DNA of 64,000 bases from Candidatus Nitrosotalea sinensis (GCF_900143675.1 NZ_FRFC01000001.1:1-64000), one strand, 5' to 3'. Positions 25,820-36,224 are shown, counted from the first letter of the stretch. Made by a program: numbers and translations. Notes: generated by a model from the sequence alone, not told the origin.

Positions 25820-26275
25820 ATGGCTCAAGAAACAAAATCACACTTTTTTGCAGTTAGGACCACTGGAGGTCAAGAGAAAGTAGTCATGGGCCTACTGGAA
25901 AACAGAATCAAACTAAAGAAACTCAACATACAGTCAGTATTGCTACTTGACAGTCTCAAAGGGTATGTAGTTGTAGAAGCAATAGATGCCAATGCTGCAT
26001 TTGATGCATTACAAGGAATTAGACATATCAGAGGACAGCTACGCGGGGAATTAGCATTCAAGGATATTGAAGGATATTTGGTAAAGAAATCTACTGTTTC
26101 AGAACTTGTAGTTGACCAAGTAGTTGAGATCATCGGTGGTCCATTCAAGGGCATGAAAGCTACTGTTACAAGAGTGGATCATGACAAAGAAGAAGCTACT
26201 GTCATCTTACTTGACGCTCCATACCAATTACCAGTAACTGTTGATGCAAACTACCTTAAACCATCAACTCAGTAG
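25820..26275 (+). CDS. spt5: Transcription elongation factor Spt5 (NusG family)
   Basis: 151 aa: N-terminal NGN domain (about 7-90, FFAVRTTGGQEKVVMGLLENR) and a C-terminal KOW domain (about 97-145, VVEIIGGPFKGMKATVTRVD). Binds the RNA polymerase clamp with Spt4 and promotes processivity; the KOW domain can contact the ribosome. Lies between secE and uL11. Confidence 0.95.
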   Translation: MAQETKSHFFAVRTTGGQEKVVMGLLENRIKLKKLNIQSVLLLDSLKGYVVVEAIDANAAFDALQGIRHIRGQLRGELAFKDIEGYLVKKSTVSELVVDQVVEIIGGPFKGMKATVTRVDHDKEEATVILLDAPYQLPVTVDANYLKPSTQ

Positions 26276-26311
26276 CAAGGATTAAATTCGCAGTTATAAG
26301 GAAAATAAAAC

Positions 26312-26794
26312 ATGGCAGATATGCAAACTGTTTCTGCACTTGTAACAGGAGGTCAAGCTAGTGCTGGCCCACCATTGGGACCTACATTGGGACCTTTAGG
26401 TGTGAACATATTACAAATAGTCACTGCCATAAATGACAAGACAAAAGATTTTGAAGGAATGAAAGTTCCTGTCACAGTAAATGTAGACAAGGCAACAAAA
26501 AAATGGACAGTCGAAGTAGGAATTCCTTCTGCTGCAGCTTTAATTCTAAAAGAGGCAGGAATTCAGAAAGGTTCTGGAACTTCAGGTGCAACATGGGTAG
26601 GAGACATTACAACTGATTCAGTTGTCAAGGTTGCCAAATTAAAAATAGATTCATCTTATGCATTAAGCATCAAGACTGCTTCAAAAGAGATAATCGGAAC
26701 TTGTCTTGCATTAGGAATCAAGATAAACGGAAAGAATCCAAAAGAAGCAACTGCCGAGCTAGAAGCAGGCAATTGGGACGATAAATTCAAGTAA
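26312..26794 (+). CDS. rpl11: Large ribosomal subunit protein uL11
   Basis: 160 aa. N-terminal SAGPPLGPTLGPLGVNILQ (about 16-34) and the C-terminal RNA-binding domain (about 68-150) are typical of archaeal uL11, part of the GTPase-associated centre. It is 36 bp from spt5 and converges with the Lrp gene (1-bp gap between stops). Confidence 0.96.
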   Translation: MADMQTVSALVTGGQASAGPPLGPTLGPLGVNILQIVTAINDKTKDFEGMKVPVTVNVDKATKKWTVEVGIPSAAALILKEAGIQKGSGTSGATWVGDITTDSVVKVAKLKIDSSYALSIKTASKEIIGTCLALGIKINGKNPKEATAELEAGNWDDKFK

Positions 26795-26795
26795 A

Positions 26796-27254
26796 TTATT
26801 CTGTAACAGTATAAACTGCATCTTTGTCAGTCTTTTGCAATTCTACAAAAGTTTCAGTGTTTTGTATTCCCTCTATCTTTCCTATCTTTTCTATAGCCAC
26901 AGTGTGCAGTTCTTCAAGATTTCGTGCACGCAAAGTAAGCAGTATGTCGAACCTTCCTGTAACTTCAGATATTGAAACAATTTCAGGAGTTTTCAGCAAT
27001 GCTTTGTGTATCTGATCCTTTAATTTTGGATCTCTGTTAATTCCCATTGTTGCCCTTACCCCAATTCCAATCAATGATTCATCAACAACAATTGTGAATT
27101 TTTTTATGAGTTTCTTCTTGACAAGCCTTTTTACCCTACTATAGAGAACAGATGTATTCACACCTAGTTTCTTTGAGAGATGTGGAACCGAAGTATTACC
27201 ATCACGGCTCAGCTCGGTAATTATTTTCATGTCTAATTCATCAAATTTGTGCAA
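26796..27254 (-). CDS. Lrp/AsnC family transcriptional regulator
   Basis: 152 aa. N-terminal winged helix-turn-helix (about 1-55, DELDMKIITELSRDGNTSVP, then GVNTSVLYSRVKRL) and a C-terminal RAM/AsnC effector domain (about 70-145, VRATMGINRD, LLKTPEIVSISEVTGRFDIL). Usually an octamer that senses amino acids. It splits the uL11 and uL1 genes, and 27255-27418 carries divergent promoters, so it might regulate uL1-uL10 or itself. No specific target can be named. Confidence 0.9.
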   Translation of the reverse strand: MHKFDELDMKIITELSRDGNTSVPHLSKKLGVNTSVLYSRVKRLVKKKLIKKFTIVVDESLIGIGVRATMGINRDPKLKDQIHKALLKTPEIVSISEVTGRFDILLTLRARNLEELHTVAIEKIGKIEGIQNTETFVELQKTDKDAVYTVTE

Positions 27255-27387
27255 CTTTGCGACTTGTTTTTATTACTATTTAATAAATGTAAGTTACTTT
27301 TCCAAAAGTATTCTTGTTTCAAGGCCAATTATAATACATAAAATTTTTACAAATATGCAATTCTCGAAGGATTTTATCTCTAAAGGA

Positions 27388-27396
27388 TTTTAAATA
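27388..27396 (+). promoter_or_regulatory. TATA box of the uL1-uL10 unit
   Basis: TTTTAAATA at 27388-27396, centred about 27 bp before the uL1 ATG (27419), predicting a leaderless mRNA. An AAGGATTTT motif occurs twice just upstream and into the box (about 27367 and 27383), which might be a regulatory direct repeat. Confidence 0.6.
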
Positions 27397-27418
27397 GGCA
27401 ATTTAGAAAACATTCGTA

Positions 27419-28075
27419 ATGATTACCGAGTCCCAGATAGCTCAGATGATAACTGATGCTAAAAAGAGTACAAAACAAAGAAAATTCAAGCAGGCAGTAG
27501 AGCTAATCATGGTATTCAAGGACATAGATGTAAAGAAAGGATTTGCAATTAATGAGATAGTTCAGCTTCCAAAGAAAATGAACAAGTCTTCTGCAATATG
27601 CGTAATTGCATCAGGTGATTTGGGAGTAAAGGCAAAAAGTGCCAATGCAGACCTAGTCGTAGACAGTGCACAAGTAACACAGATGGGCTCAAACAAAAGA
27701 GAGTCTCGTAAATTAATCAACGGTTATGACTTTTTCCTTGCAGACACTACAGTGATGGCAAATGTAGGTAAAACATTGGGTCAATTCATGGGTCCGAGAG
27801 GAAAGATGCCAACACCAGTTCCATTTAATGCTCCAATTGATTCCATATTGGAAAGATTTAGATCCTCAATAAGAGTAAGACTGAAAAATTCTCTATCACT
27901 AGCATGCAAGATTGGTGATGAAACAATGTCTGATGAAGATTTGCTAGCAAATGCAAATGCAGTAATTGGAACAGTAGAGAAAAAATTGCCAGGTGGAGAC
28001 AAGAATATTAAAAAAATAATGATCAAGACAAGCATGGGTAAGATCTCAAAACCAACACAACAAGGAACGAAGTAA
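27419..28075 (+). CDS. rpl1: Large ribosomal subunit protein uL1
   Basis: 218 aa. Two-domain L1 fold; the signature GPRGKMPTPVPFNAPID is at about residues 122-138. Forms the L1 stalk at the E site. In several archaea L1 represses its own operon by binding mRNA; with a leaderless transcript here that site would have to be in the coding region (inference). One base before uL10. Confidence 0.96.
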   Translation: MITESQIAQMITDAKKSTKQRKFKQAVELIMVFKDIDVKKGFAINEIVQLPKKMNKSSAICVIASGDLGVKAKSANADLVVDSAQVTQMGSNKRESRKLINGYDFFLADTTVMANVGKTLGQFMGPRGKMPTPVPFNAPIDSILERFRSSIRVRLKNSLSLACKIGDETMSDEDLLANANAVIGTVEKKLPGGDKNIKKIMIKTSMGKISKPTQQGTK

Positions 28076-28076
28076 A

Positions 28077-28943
28077 ATGCACGAGAACAGAAAAACATAT
28101 CCTCAAAAGAAAGCCCAAATGTACCAGCAATTACAAGAGTTGCCAAACAAGTACAAAGTTGTGGCCCTTGTAAGAATGGAAAAAGTAAGATCATCCCAAT
28201 TATTGCCATTGAGAAAAAAATTCAAAGGCGAAGTAGAGATTGTAAGTGTAAAAGATAAAGTTGCCCAGAAAGCACTTTCTACATTAAAGATTCCAGGTAT
28301 TGAAAAACTTGCAGCAAACCTAGTTGGTCAATGTGTACTAATGTTTACCAACATGAGCCCCATCAAATTGAACATTTTACTTGGTAAGAACAAAGTAATG
28401 ATGGCTGCAAGAGGCGGAGATAAGGCAAGTATAGATGTAGTAATCAAGGCAGGAAACACAGGAATTACACCAGGTCCAATTCTCACAGATTTCAAGGAAG
28501 CAGGAGTATCCACCAAGATTGATCAAGGAACAGTTTGGATTACAAAGGATTCAACAGCTGCAAAGAAGGGAGACATCATATCAGGAAAGTTAGCCACCCT
28601 TTTGAGCAAACTTGATGTCAAAGCAGTAGAGGCAGGCATTGTCCTAAATTCAGCTCTAGAGGACAAGGTAGTATACAATCAGGATGAGCTTACAGTAGAT
28701 GTTGAGCAATACAGAACAGCATTTGCACAAGCACACCAGGAAGCAATGTCACTAGCAATAGAGATAGGCTACATAACCAAAGAAAACATCAACATCATAC
28801 TAGCAAGAGCTTCACAGCAGGCAAGATCACTTGCAATAGAATCAGGCTTCCTCACAGAAGATACCAAAGAAGCAACAATCCAGAGAGCACATGGCCAGGC
28901 AAAAGCAGTGGCAACAAAAGCAAAAGGTTACACTCCTCAATAA
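28077..28943 (+). CDS. rpl10: Large ribosomal subunit protein uL10 (P0), lacking the acidic C-terminal tail
   Basis: 288 aa. N-terminal rRNA-binding domain (VRSSQLLPLRKKFKGEVEIV), the insert domain of archaeal/eukaryotic P0, then a C-terminal helical spine (about 205-285) with three similar helices (FAQAHQEAMSLAIEIGYIT and the like) that should bind L12 dimers. It ends in KAKGYTPQ. The charged hinge and (D/E)xGLxALFG-type tail usual in archaeal P0 are missing, whereas L12 at 29646 has them. L12 does not follow this gene. Confidence 0.94.
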   Translation: MHENRKTYPQKKAQMYQQLQELPNKYKVVALVRMEKVRSSQLLPLRKKFKGEVEIVSVKDKVAQKALSTLKIPGIEKLAANLVGQCVLMFTNMSPIKLNILLGKNKVMMAARGGDKASIDVVIKAGNTGITPGPILTDFKEAGVSTKIDQGTVWITKDSTAAKKGDIISGKLATLLSKLDVKAVEAGIVLNSALEDKVVYNQDELTVDVEQYRTAFAQAHQEAMSLAIEIGYITKENINIILARASQQARSLAIESGFLTEDTKEATIQRAHGQAKAVATKAKGYTPQ

Positions 28944-28950
28944 GTAACCA

Positions 28951-29580
28951 TTACCTGATTGCTTTTGGCAAGTTCCAGTTGTATTTCATAGCAACCAATC
29001 TCAACACCGTTGTCATCAAGATGGAACAGATTGTAGCTAGTTCTAACATAGATGTAAAGGCCAACAAGACATAAAAAACAACAACTCCCAGAAAACTAGC
29101 CGAAGCATATAATTCCTTTACAAAAACCAACGGAATCTCATTTACAAACATGTCTCGCAATATTCCTCCCCCCACAGCTGTTACCATTCCCGCCATAACT
29201 ATTGCAAGAAAATTCATTCCAAACAATTGATAAGCAATAGTAGCACCAATTGCAGTAAATACACCCAGACCAATAGCATCAAATTTTAAAAACAAATTCC
29301 AATGTTTTTGCATTTTCGGATACAAAAAGAAGATGACAACACCAGTGAGGGTTGTTATGATTACATATGTTGGATCAGATATAGAATGAGGAGGAAAATG
29401 CCCAAGTGCAATGTCACGTATAGTTCCACCTGCAACACCAGTTATGGTTGCAAGAATAATAATTCCTACAATGTCTGCCTTGTGTTCAATTGCCTTAAAT
29501 GCACCAGTAACTGCAAATGCCATCGTTCCAAACATGTCCAGAACAAGTACGATATCCTGGACTGAAAATAATGTCGTCAA
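28951..29580 (-). CDS. TRIC-type (YicG/UPF0126) membrane channel protein
   Basis: 209 aa with about seven hydrophobic helices in two repeated halves. Each half has a GG-containing motif: TGVAGGTIRDIALG (about 47-60) and TAVGGGILRDMFVN (about 133-146). This is the signature of the UPF0126 family, relatives of trimeric intracellular cation channels. Probable K+-permeable pore in the cytoplasmic membrane. It sits between uL10 and L12 and converges with uL10 (7 bp between stops). Confidence 0.88.
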   Translation of the reverse strand: MTTLFSVQDIVLVLDMFGTMAFAVTGAFKAIEHKADIVGIIILATITGVAGGTIRDIALGHFPPHSISDPTYVIITTLTGVVIFFLYPKMQKHWNLFLKFDAIGLGVFTAIGATIAYQLFGMNFLAIVMAGMVTAVGGGILRDMFVNEIPLVFVKELYASASFLGVVVFYVLLAFTSMLELATICSILMTTVLRLVAMKYNWNLPKAIR

Positions 29581-29645
29581 ATTAACAGGTTAAACTAGAC
29601 CAAAGTAAATAATGTTTGAGATTACAAAAAAGGTAGATTACAGGT

Positions 29646-29948
29646 TTAACCGAATAGTGCGGAAAGACCTTCCATGGCTTGTTCTTCAGTCTTGGCAGAT
29701 GGCAACTCGGCTTCTTTCTTTGCCTCTGATGCACCTCCACCTGCTGGAGCTGCTGCTGGTGCAGCAACTGCTACTGGAGCAGCCTTGATTGCTTCTTCAA
29801 TGTTAACATCAGCTAGTGCAGCAACGAGTGCTTTTACTTGAGCCTCATTTACCTCAGCACCGGAAGCCTTGATAACATTAGCAATATTTGCTTCGTTGAT
29901 TTCCTTCTTTTGTTTGTGCAAAAGCAACGCAGCGTATACGTATTCCAT
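29646..29948 (-). CDS. rpl12: Ribosomal stalk protein L12 (P1)
   Basis: 100 aa from ATG 29948 (an upstream ATG at 29966 would add six residues; the chosen start gives the canonical [17 protein letters not shown]). N-terminal dimerisation helices, an Ala/Pro-rich hinge (about 63-80) and the acidic tail ending GLSALFG, which recruits translation factors. Usually next to uL10 in the same operon; here on the opposite strand and separated by a channel gene. Confidence 0.95.
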   Translation of the reverse strand: MEYVYAALLLHKQKKEINEANIANVIKASGAEVNEAQVKALVAALADVNIEEAIKAAPVAVAAPAAAPAGGGASEAKKEAELPSAKTEEQAMEGLSALFG

Positions 29949-30012
29949 TGTAAACAATTTTTGCAAGAGGCATAATATAAAACTATGGAGCCTAAAAGAA
30001 AAAATTAGTTTT

Positions 30013-30534
30013 TTAATTCAATATCTTCAGACCACGACAGATCGAATACATGTATTTCTTTAGATCCTTATCATAAAGTGTATCCATTCTTTGTTTTAAG
30101 AGTCGCTTTGCTTGTTCTCTTTCTTGACCTTCAGGCAATGAAAGTACATTGTTGATCAATTCAGGAATTGACTCTCTAACCCAACCAGAAATAATGTTAT
30201 GTATATTTTTGTGAACTTTTTCAACAGAGTCAGTGTTAACGTCAAAGACTCCAGTAAAATTATTGTATTCTACTCTATATATCAAAGCAAAGATGCATTC
30301 TTTCGGATTTGGATTTTTTAAAATTTCAAGCGATTGAGGGCCAGCCTTTCCTTGTGCTACTTTATTTTTCAAGCCTACAGGATTTATTATAATTCCATTA
30401 ACTCCAATATTGGAATTTTCTACTCCCGTTACAATACCTACAACAATATCTTTGTATTCCCCATTAGGCTTTGATGCAAAGACATGGTCTCCCTCCTTCC
30501 AGCCCTTTCTTACAAACATAAGAAATTTCTCCAA
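30013..30534 (-). CDS. Hypothetical protein, 173 aa
   Basis: Soluble. N-terminal half is beta-rich ([40 protein letters not shown]), the C-terminal half helical ([22 protein letters not shown]). I do not recognise the family. The gene is divergent from alaS (62 bp between starts). Met at residue 7 is an alternative start. Confidence 0.65.
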   Translation of the reverse strand: MEKFLMFVRKGWKEGDHVFASKPNGEYKDIVVGIVTGVENSNIGVNGIIINPVGLKNKVAQGKAGPQSLEILKNPNPKECIFALIYRVEYNNFTGVFDVNTDSVEKVHKNIHNIISGWVRESIPELINNVLSLPEGQEREQAKRLLKQRMDTLYDKDLKKYMYSICRGLKILN

Positions 30535-30596
30535 TAAATCATATTTAATGTGTTGGTTCAGAATGCTTAATATCAGTCAGAAGAAAAAATTGTGAA

Positions 30597-33305
30597 ATGG
30601 ACAAGGACCAGATCCTCGCAAAATTTTCTACCGAGCCTGACAGATATTACAAGGTAGAATTATTTGAAAAGGAAGGTTTTCGAAGAAAATCCTGCGTCAA
30701 ATGTAAGAGGTTTTTCTGGACTTTGGACGATGGAATAATCTTGTGCCCTGATCACATAGAAAATAGCTATTCATTCATAGGCGAACCGCCCACAAATAAG
30801 AGATTTGATTACACCCAAGCATGGAAAGAAGTAGAATCATTTTTTGTTCAAAATAATCACAAGTCAGTTGGAAGATATCCAGTAGTTTGCAGATGGCGTG
30901 ATGACCTTTATTTCACAATTGCATCAATTGTAGATTTTCAAAGAGTCATGGGATCAAAGGTAGTCTTTGAATTTCCAGCCAACCCATTGATTGTCCCACA
31001 AACATGTCTTAGATTCAAAGATATTGAAAATGTAGGAGTCACAGGTAGACATTTCTCGAGTTTTTGCATGATTGGGCAGCATAGCATACCAAATGCTCAA
31101 GGATATTGGAAGGATAAATGTGTGGAGCTTGACTTCAAACTTTTAACAGAAAGATTCGGGATTAATAAAAAAGAGATAGTATTTGTAGAAGATGTGTGGG
31201 CAGGTGGAGGATCTTTTGGATCATCACTTGAATATTTTGTCAGAGGATTAGAGCTTGGTAATGCAGTATTTACAGAATTCCAAGGAGATCTTACCAATTA
31301 CTCCATACTAGATCAAAAAATTATAGACATGGGAGCAGGTCTTGAGAGATTTGCATGGGTAACAATGGGAACTCCTACCGCGTATGATTGTTGTTTTGGA
31401 CCAATTACAAATTACATGACAAGCAAGATAGGTATCGACATTGATTCCAGCATAATTTCAAAATATTTCATGGCAGTAGCAAAATCCCTTTCAGAATCAG
31501 ATGACATGGGACTAGTACGAAAGAATGCGGCAAAGATTACAGGTCTAGACGATTCAAAACTTGATAAGATGATTTCTCCACTTGAGGGAGTTTATACTGT
31601 AGCAGATCACTTGAGAACTTTGATATTTGCAATCTCGGACGGAGCACTACCTAGCAATGTTGGAGGAGGATACAATCTAAGAATGATCTTAAGAAGGACG
31701 CTCGCTACAATTGACAGATTTGGCTGGAATTTTGATCTAAATGATCTAATTGACCTTCACATAGACTATCTCAAGTCCACATATCCTGAACTTGAACACA
31801 CACGAAATGATGTCAAAACAATAATCGAGATAGAAAAAAATCGCTACATTGAATCTAAAGTTAGAATGAAGAACATGGCTTCCACATTAAAGACACAAAA
31901 CAAGAAATTATCAGTAGATGACTTAATTCGTCTATACGAATCAGATGGTATAACTCCAGATTTTCTCAAAGAATCTCAAATAATACCAGAGATACCATCT
32001 ACATTTTACGAGAGACTTGCAGACTTGCACCAATCTGAGAAGACAGAAAAGAAAGAAGAATTCAATTTAGACGGCATACCTGATACGGATTTATTATATT
32101 ACAAAAATGACCCACATGAATTTGAAGCCAAAGTACTCAAGATAATAAACAACAAATTCGTGGTATTAGACAAGACATCATTTTATGCACGAGGAGGAGG
32201 ACAGGAACCAGATCATGGAAAGATTGCTCAATTTGATGTCATAGACGTAAGCAAACATGGAAACATAGTACTGCATGAAACCAGTGGAGGAGTTCCAAAA
32301 GAAGGCGCAGTGATTAAATGCAATATTGATTCTATGCGCAGATACGGAATAACACGAAACCACACCAGTACACATGTACTAAATGCCTCTGCAAGAAACA
32401 CATTAGGTTTATGGGTATGGCAGCATTCTGCCTTTAAAGATGAAGACTATGCAAGACTGGACATTACACACCACTCAAACCTCACAGATGAAGACATAAC
32501 AAAGATAGAAGATCTTGCTAATACAACAATACGAAAAGACATTCCAGTTTTAATCAACCAGTTTGAAAGAGGACAGGCAGAACAAGAATATGGATTTAGA
32601 ATTTACCAAGGAGGAGTAGTACCGGTAAAGCTAGTGCGAATTGTAAACATCGAAGGTTTTGACGTAGAAGCTTGCGGTGGAACACATGTACAAAAAACAG
32701 GAGAGCTTGGACTGATAAAAATTACAAAAGCAGAGAGAATCCAGGACGGTGTAGTCAGATTAGAATTCGTTTCAGGCCAATCTGCACTCAAGTACACCCA
32801 GTCCCAAGACAGAAAAATAACACATCTAGTAAAGTCTCTTGGCTCCAGCAAAGAAAAATTGTTGGAATCTTTTGATCGTGCCATGAAAGACTCGGAAGAT
32901 GCCAAGAAAAAATCAAGACAATTAATTAAAAGAACGTCAGAAACGTCCGCAAAACAAGCAATCTCTCAAGCAAAAAACATTGGCAAAATCAAACTATACA
33001 CAATAGCAGACGAGGAACTTGATGAAGAATTCCACATACCGGTTGGAGAACTTGCAACAAAGATGGACCAGTCATTAATCTATTGTGCACTTGTCATAAA
33101 AAATGAAACAATCAAGATAATAGCATTTTGCGGCACGGATGCGATATCAACTAGCAAGGCAGGAGATTTGGTAAAACAAGTCTCCAAGGTACTAGGAGGA
33201 TCAGGAGGTGGAAAAGACACATTTGGTCAAGGAGGAGGAAAAGATCTCTCAAAGATAAAAGATGCCTTGTCAACCATTGAGAATCTAGTCACCGGAGAGA
33301 AATAA
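30597..33305 (+). CDS. alaS: Alanyl-tRNA synthetase, archaeal type
   Basis: 902 aa, the usual archaeal length. An N-terminal extension has a Cys/His set (CVKCKRFFWTLDDG, ILCPDH) ahead of the class II catalytic core (about 60-330, with GMGLERF-like MGAGLERFAWV). The editing domain has HTSTH near 587-591 and the zinc-binding CGGTH at 693-697. A DHHA1-like C-terminal domain (about 840-900) ends with the Gly-rich SGGGKDTFGQGGG. Charges tRNA-Ala and clears Ser/Gly misacylation. leuS starts 3 bp after the stop, so the two are co-transcribed. Confidence 0.96.
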   Translation: MDKDQILAKFSTEPDRYYKVELFEKEGFRRKSCVKCKRFFWTLDDGIILCPDHIENSYSFIGEPPTNKRFDYTQAWKEVESFFVQNNHKSVGRYPVVCRWRDDLYFTIASIVDFQRVMGSKVVFEFPANPLIVPQTCLRFKDIENVGVTGRHFSSFCMIGQHSIPNAQGYWKDKCVELDFKLLTERFGINKKEIVFVEDVWAGGGSFGSSLEYFVRGLELGNAVFTEFQGDLTNYSILDQKIIDMGAGLERFAWVTMGTPTAYDCCFGPITNYMTSKIGIDIDSSIISKYFMAVAKSLSESDDMGLVRKNAAKITGLDDSKLDKMISPLEGVYTVADHLRTLIFAISDGALPSNVGGGYNLRMILRRTLATIDRFGWNFDLNDLIDLHIDYLKSTYPELEHTRNDVKTIIEIEKNRYIESKVRMKNMASTLKTQNKKLSVDDLIRLYESDGITPDFLKESQIIPEIPSTFYERLADLHQSEKTEKKEEFNLDGIPDTDLLYYKNDPHEFEAKVLKIINNKFVVLDKTSFYARGGGQEPDHGKIAQFDVIDVSKHGNIVLHETSGGVPKEGAVIKCNIDSMRRYGITRNHTSTHVLNASARNTLGLWVWQHSAFKDEDYARLDITHHSNLTDEDITKIEDLANTTIRKDIPVLINQFERGQAEQEYGFRIYQGGVVPVKLVRIVNIEGFDVEACGGTHVQKTGELGLIKITKAERIQDGVVRLEFVSGQSALKYTQSQDRKITHLVKSLGSSKEKLLESFDRAMKDSEDAKKKSRQLIKRTSETSAKQAISQAKNIGKIKLYTIADEELDEEFHIPVGELATKMDQSLIYCALVIKNETIKIIAFCGTDAISTSKAGDLVKQVSKVLGGSGGGKDTFGQGGGKDLSKIKDALSTIENLVTGEK

Positions 33306-33308
33306 CAC

Positions 33309-36179
33309 ATGGATTGGATATCACTTGAAGAAAAGTGGAGACACAAGTGGGAGCAAGGAAAGTATTTTGAGACTGACCCAAATAATGATAAAAAATTCTT
33401 TGTAACAGTGGCATACCCGTATCCAAATTCACCTCAACATGTAGGACATGGAAGAACATACACGCTGGCAGACGTACATGCAAGATTCATGCGTATGTTA
33501 GGGTACAACGTGTTATTTCCGATGGGATTTCACTATACAGGTACACCAATTCTCGGCATGGCAAGAAGAGTTCAAGACAACGATAAGAAATTGCTTGAAA
33601 CATTTCGCACTTTGTACAAGGTTCCAGACGAGAAGATAGAAGAGTTTGTCGAACCAGTAAAGATTGCAGATTATTTCCACCAGGAGATTAAAGCAGGAAT
33701 GATTGAGATGGGATACTCGATAGACTGGAGAAGAGAATTTACAACAATAGATCCTGTTTACAGCAAGTTTATCGAGTGGCAATTTGGAAGACTGAGAGAA
33801 AAAAATCTCATAATCCAAGGCACCCACCCTGTAGGATGGTGTCCAAAAGATCAAAACCCAGTATCACAACATGACACACAAGGAGATGTAGAACCAAGTT
33901 TCACAGAGTATACAATAATCAAATTCAAGTATGACAAGTACATCATTCCCACTGCAACACTTAGACCAGAAACAATTTTTGGAGTGACAAACATCTGGAT
34001 AAACCCAGATTTCATTTACGAAATAATTCAAGTCGATAATGAGACATGGATAGTAAGCAGCGAATGTGCAAGAAAGCTAGAATTTCAAAACAAGACAATA
34101 ACCAGGTTAGACAAGATACCAGGAAAACAACTAGTAGGTAAAAAAGTTCAGGTCCCAGAAAGAAATGATCAAATTCTGTTGCTGCCCGCAACTTTTGTCA
34201 AAAGTGAAAATGGTACAGGCATTGTAATGTCTGTTCCCGCACACGCACCTTTTGATTACCAAGCCCTAGAAGATCTCAAAAAAGAGATTACAAAACATCC
34301 AGAACTCTCAGAAGTCGAACACATTAAAGCAATATCAATAATCGAAACTGATGGGTATAGTGAAGTTCCGGCATTAGATGCCATAAAAAAATTCCAGATA
34401 GATAACCAGAACAGTCCAAAACTAGATGAGGCCACCAAAGAGATATACTCAAAGGAGTTTTACGGTGGAAAGCTGAAACAAAACACAGGTAAATTTGCAA
34501 ATAAAATAGTTGCAGACGCAAAAGAAGAGGTAAAAAAATGGATGCTGCAAGAAAAAAATGCAGACATTCTATACGAGCTGAATGAGATTCCAATACGATG
34601 TAGATGTGGTGCAGAATGTGTGGTAAAGATTCTCAATAACCAATGGTTTCTCAATTACTCTGATCCACAATGGAAAGAACAGGTGCATTCATGGATAAAC
34701 GAAATGAAGATTCTTCCAGAGGACATCAGAAATGAATTCAATAATGTGGTTGATTGGCTCAGAGAGAGAGCATGTGCAAGACAGCACGGACTTGGAACAA
34801 AATTGCCATGGGACAAGAACTGGATAATAGAAAGTCTTGCAGATTCTGTCATCTACATGGCATACTATACAATATCAAAATATGTAAACAATAAAGAAAT
34901 TACACCAGAAAATACACCTAGTGTATTTTTCGATTACGTATTTTTAGACAAGGGAGATGCAAACAATGTATCAACCCAATGTAACATATCGCTTGATCTT
35001 TTAGAGAAGATAAAAAAAGAATTCCAGTATTTTTACCCAGTAAACGCAAGACATTCTGGAAGAGATCTAGTTCCAAATCATTTGACATTTTTCATTTTTA
35101 ACCACATTGCAATATTTCCAAAAAAATACTGGCCAGAGGAAATTGTAGTCAATGGTTCAGTACTTATGGACGGAAAAAAGATGTCAAAATCAGAAGGAAA
35201 CATAATTCCACTAAGAGATGCCATAAGAACACATGGTGCAGATACCATAAGACTGACAATTTTGATTTCTGCAGAATTACTTCAGGATGCTGATTTTAAT
35301 CAGGAAGCTGCAAAGGGAATTAAAAGCAAATTAGAAAACATGCTAGAAGAGTGTTCTAAATATACAGTTTCTCAATATACTGGTCTAGAACAAGAAGATC
35401 GGTGGATAAAAAGTAGAGCTGAGCAATTGGTTCTCAAAACTACTGCATCAATAAAGAAGATGAGATTAAGAGAAGCACTACATCTTATTCTCTACGAGTT
35501 TGATTCTGATCTTCAATGGTATATGAAGAGAGCTCTTGCCAAGAAGCGTGAAAACTTTGCAGGAATCTTACATAACATACTGTCTACACGAGTAGCAATG
35601 ATGTCACCATTTGCACCATATGCATCAGAAGAGATGTGGTCAAGGCTTGGAAACTCTGGAATGGTATCAAAATCAAATTGGCCTGAATATCATGACAATA
35701 TGATAGACTATGAATCTCTCCAGTCAGAAAACTTGCTCAAAAACACAATAGAAGATATCAAAAATATAATCAAGGTTACAAAGATAACTCCAAAAAAGAT
35801 AACCATCTACACACCATCCCAATGGAAAGTAAAAGCATATCAAAAAATTCTATCAAAGATTGTTGCAGGTGAAATGAACATAGGAGCTCTGATAAAACAT
35901 CTTATCGCAGATAAGGAAACAGAAGATGTAAAAAAGGATCCTGATTTTGTGAAAAAAACAGTAAATGACATACTAGCAGAATCACAAGAAGAACGAGAGG
36001 CAAAAAACAAGACAGGTCTCATTGATGAAAAGAAGATTTTTGCAGAGATGAATTCGTTGATACAAGCAGAATTTGGAATTACATCTCAAGTGTTTGCAGA
36101 ATCAGACCAAGAAAAATATGATCCAAAAAACAAAGCAAGAACATCAAGACCATACAAACCTGCCATTTTGATTGAATAG
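33309..36179 (+). CDS. leuS: Leucyl-tRNA synthetase, archaeal/eukaryotic type
   Basis: 956 aa. HIGH motif as HVGHG at about 44-48, KMSKS at about 624-628. CP1 editing domain between about 170 and 350 (TLRPETIFGVTNIWINP, GTGIVMSVPAHAPFDY). A C-terminal anticodon domain and Leu-specific tail complete it. Charges tRNA-Leu. Forms a two-gene operon with alaS. Followed 45 bp later by a flavoprotein gene on the same strand with its own spacing. Confidence 0.96.
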   Translation: MDWISLEEKWRHKWEQGKYFETDPNNDKKFFVTVAYPYPNSPQHVGHGRTYTLADVHARFMRMLGYNVLFPMGFHYTGTPILGMARRVQDNDKKLLETFRTLYKVPDEKIEEFVEPVKIADYFHQEIKAGMIEMGYSIDWRREFTTIDPVYSKFIEWQFGRLREKNLIIQGTHPVGWCPKDQNPVSQHDTQGDVEPSFTEYTIIKFKYDKYIIPTATLRPETIFGVTNIWINPDFIYEIIQVDNETWIVSSECARKLEFQNKTITRLDKIPGKQLVGKKVQVPERNDQILLLPATFVKSENGTGIVMSVPAHAPFDYQALEDLKKEITKHPELSEVEHIKAISIIETDGYSEVPALDAIKKFQIDNQNSPKLDEATKEIYSKEFYGGKLKQNTGKFANKIVADAKEEVKKWMLQEKNADILYELNEIPIRCRCGAECVVKILNNQWFLNYSDPQWKEQVHSWINEMKILPEDIRNEFNNVVDWLRERACARQHGLGTKLPWDKNWIIESLADSVIYMAYYTISKYVNNKEITPENTPSVFFDYVFLDKGDANNVSTQCNISLDLLEKIKKEFQYFYPVNARHSGRDLVPNHLTFFIFNHIAIFPKKYWPEEIVVNGSVLMDGKKMSKSEGNIIPLRDAIRTHGADTIRLTILISAELLQDADFNQEAAKGIKSKLENMLEECSKYTVSQYTGLEQEDRWIKSRAEQLVLKTTASIKKMRLREALHLILYEFDSDLQWYMKRALAKKRENFAGILHNILSTRVAMMSPFAPYASEEMWSRLGNSGMVSKSNWPEYHDNMIDYESLQSENLLKNTIEDIKNIIKVTKITPKKITIYTPSQWKVKAYQKILSKIVAGEMNIGALIKHLIADKETEDVKKDPDFVKKTVNDILAESQEEREAKNKTGLIDEKKIFAEMNSLIQAEFGITSQVFAESDQEKYDPKNKARTSRPYKPAILIE

Positions 36180-36224
36180 CAATTGCCACATGTTTTTATT
36201 AGGTTATTTCAGGTATAAGGTAGT

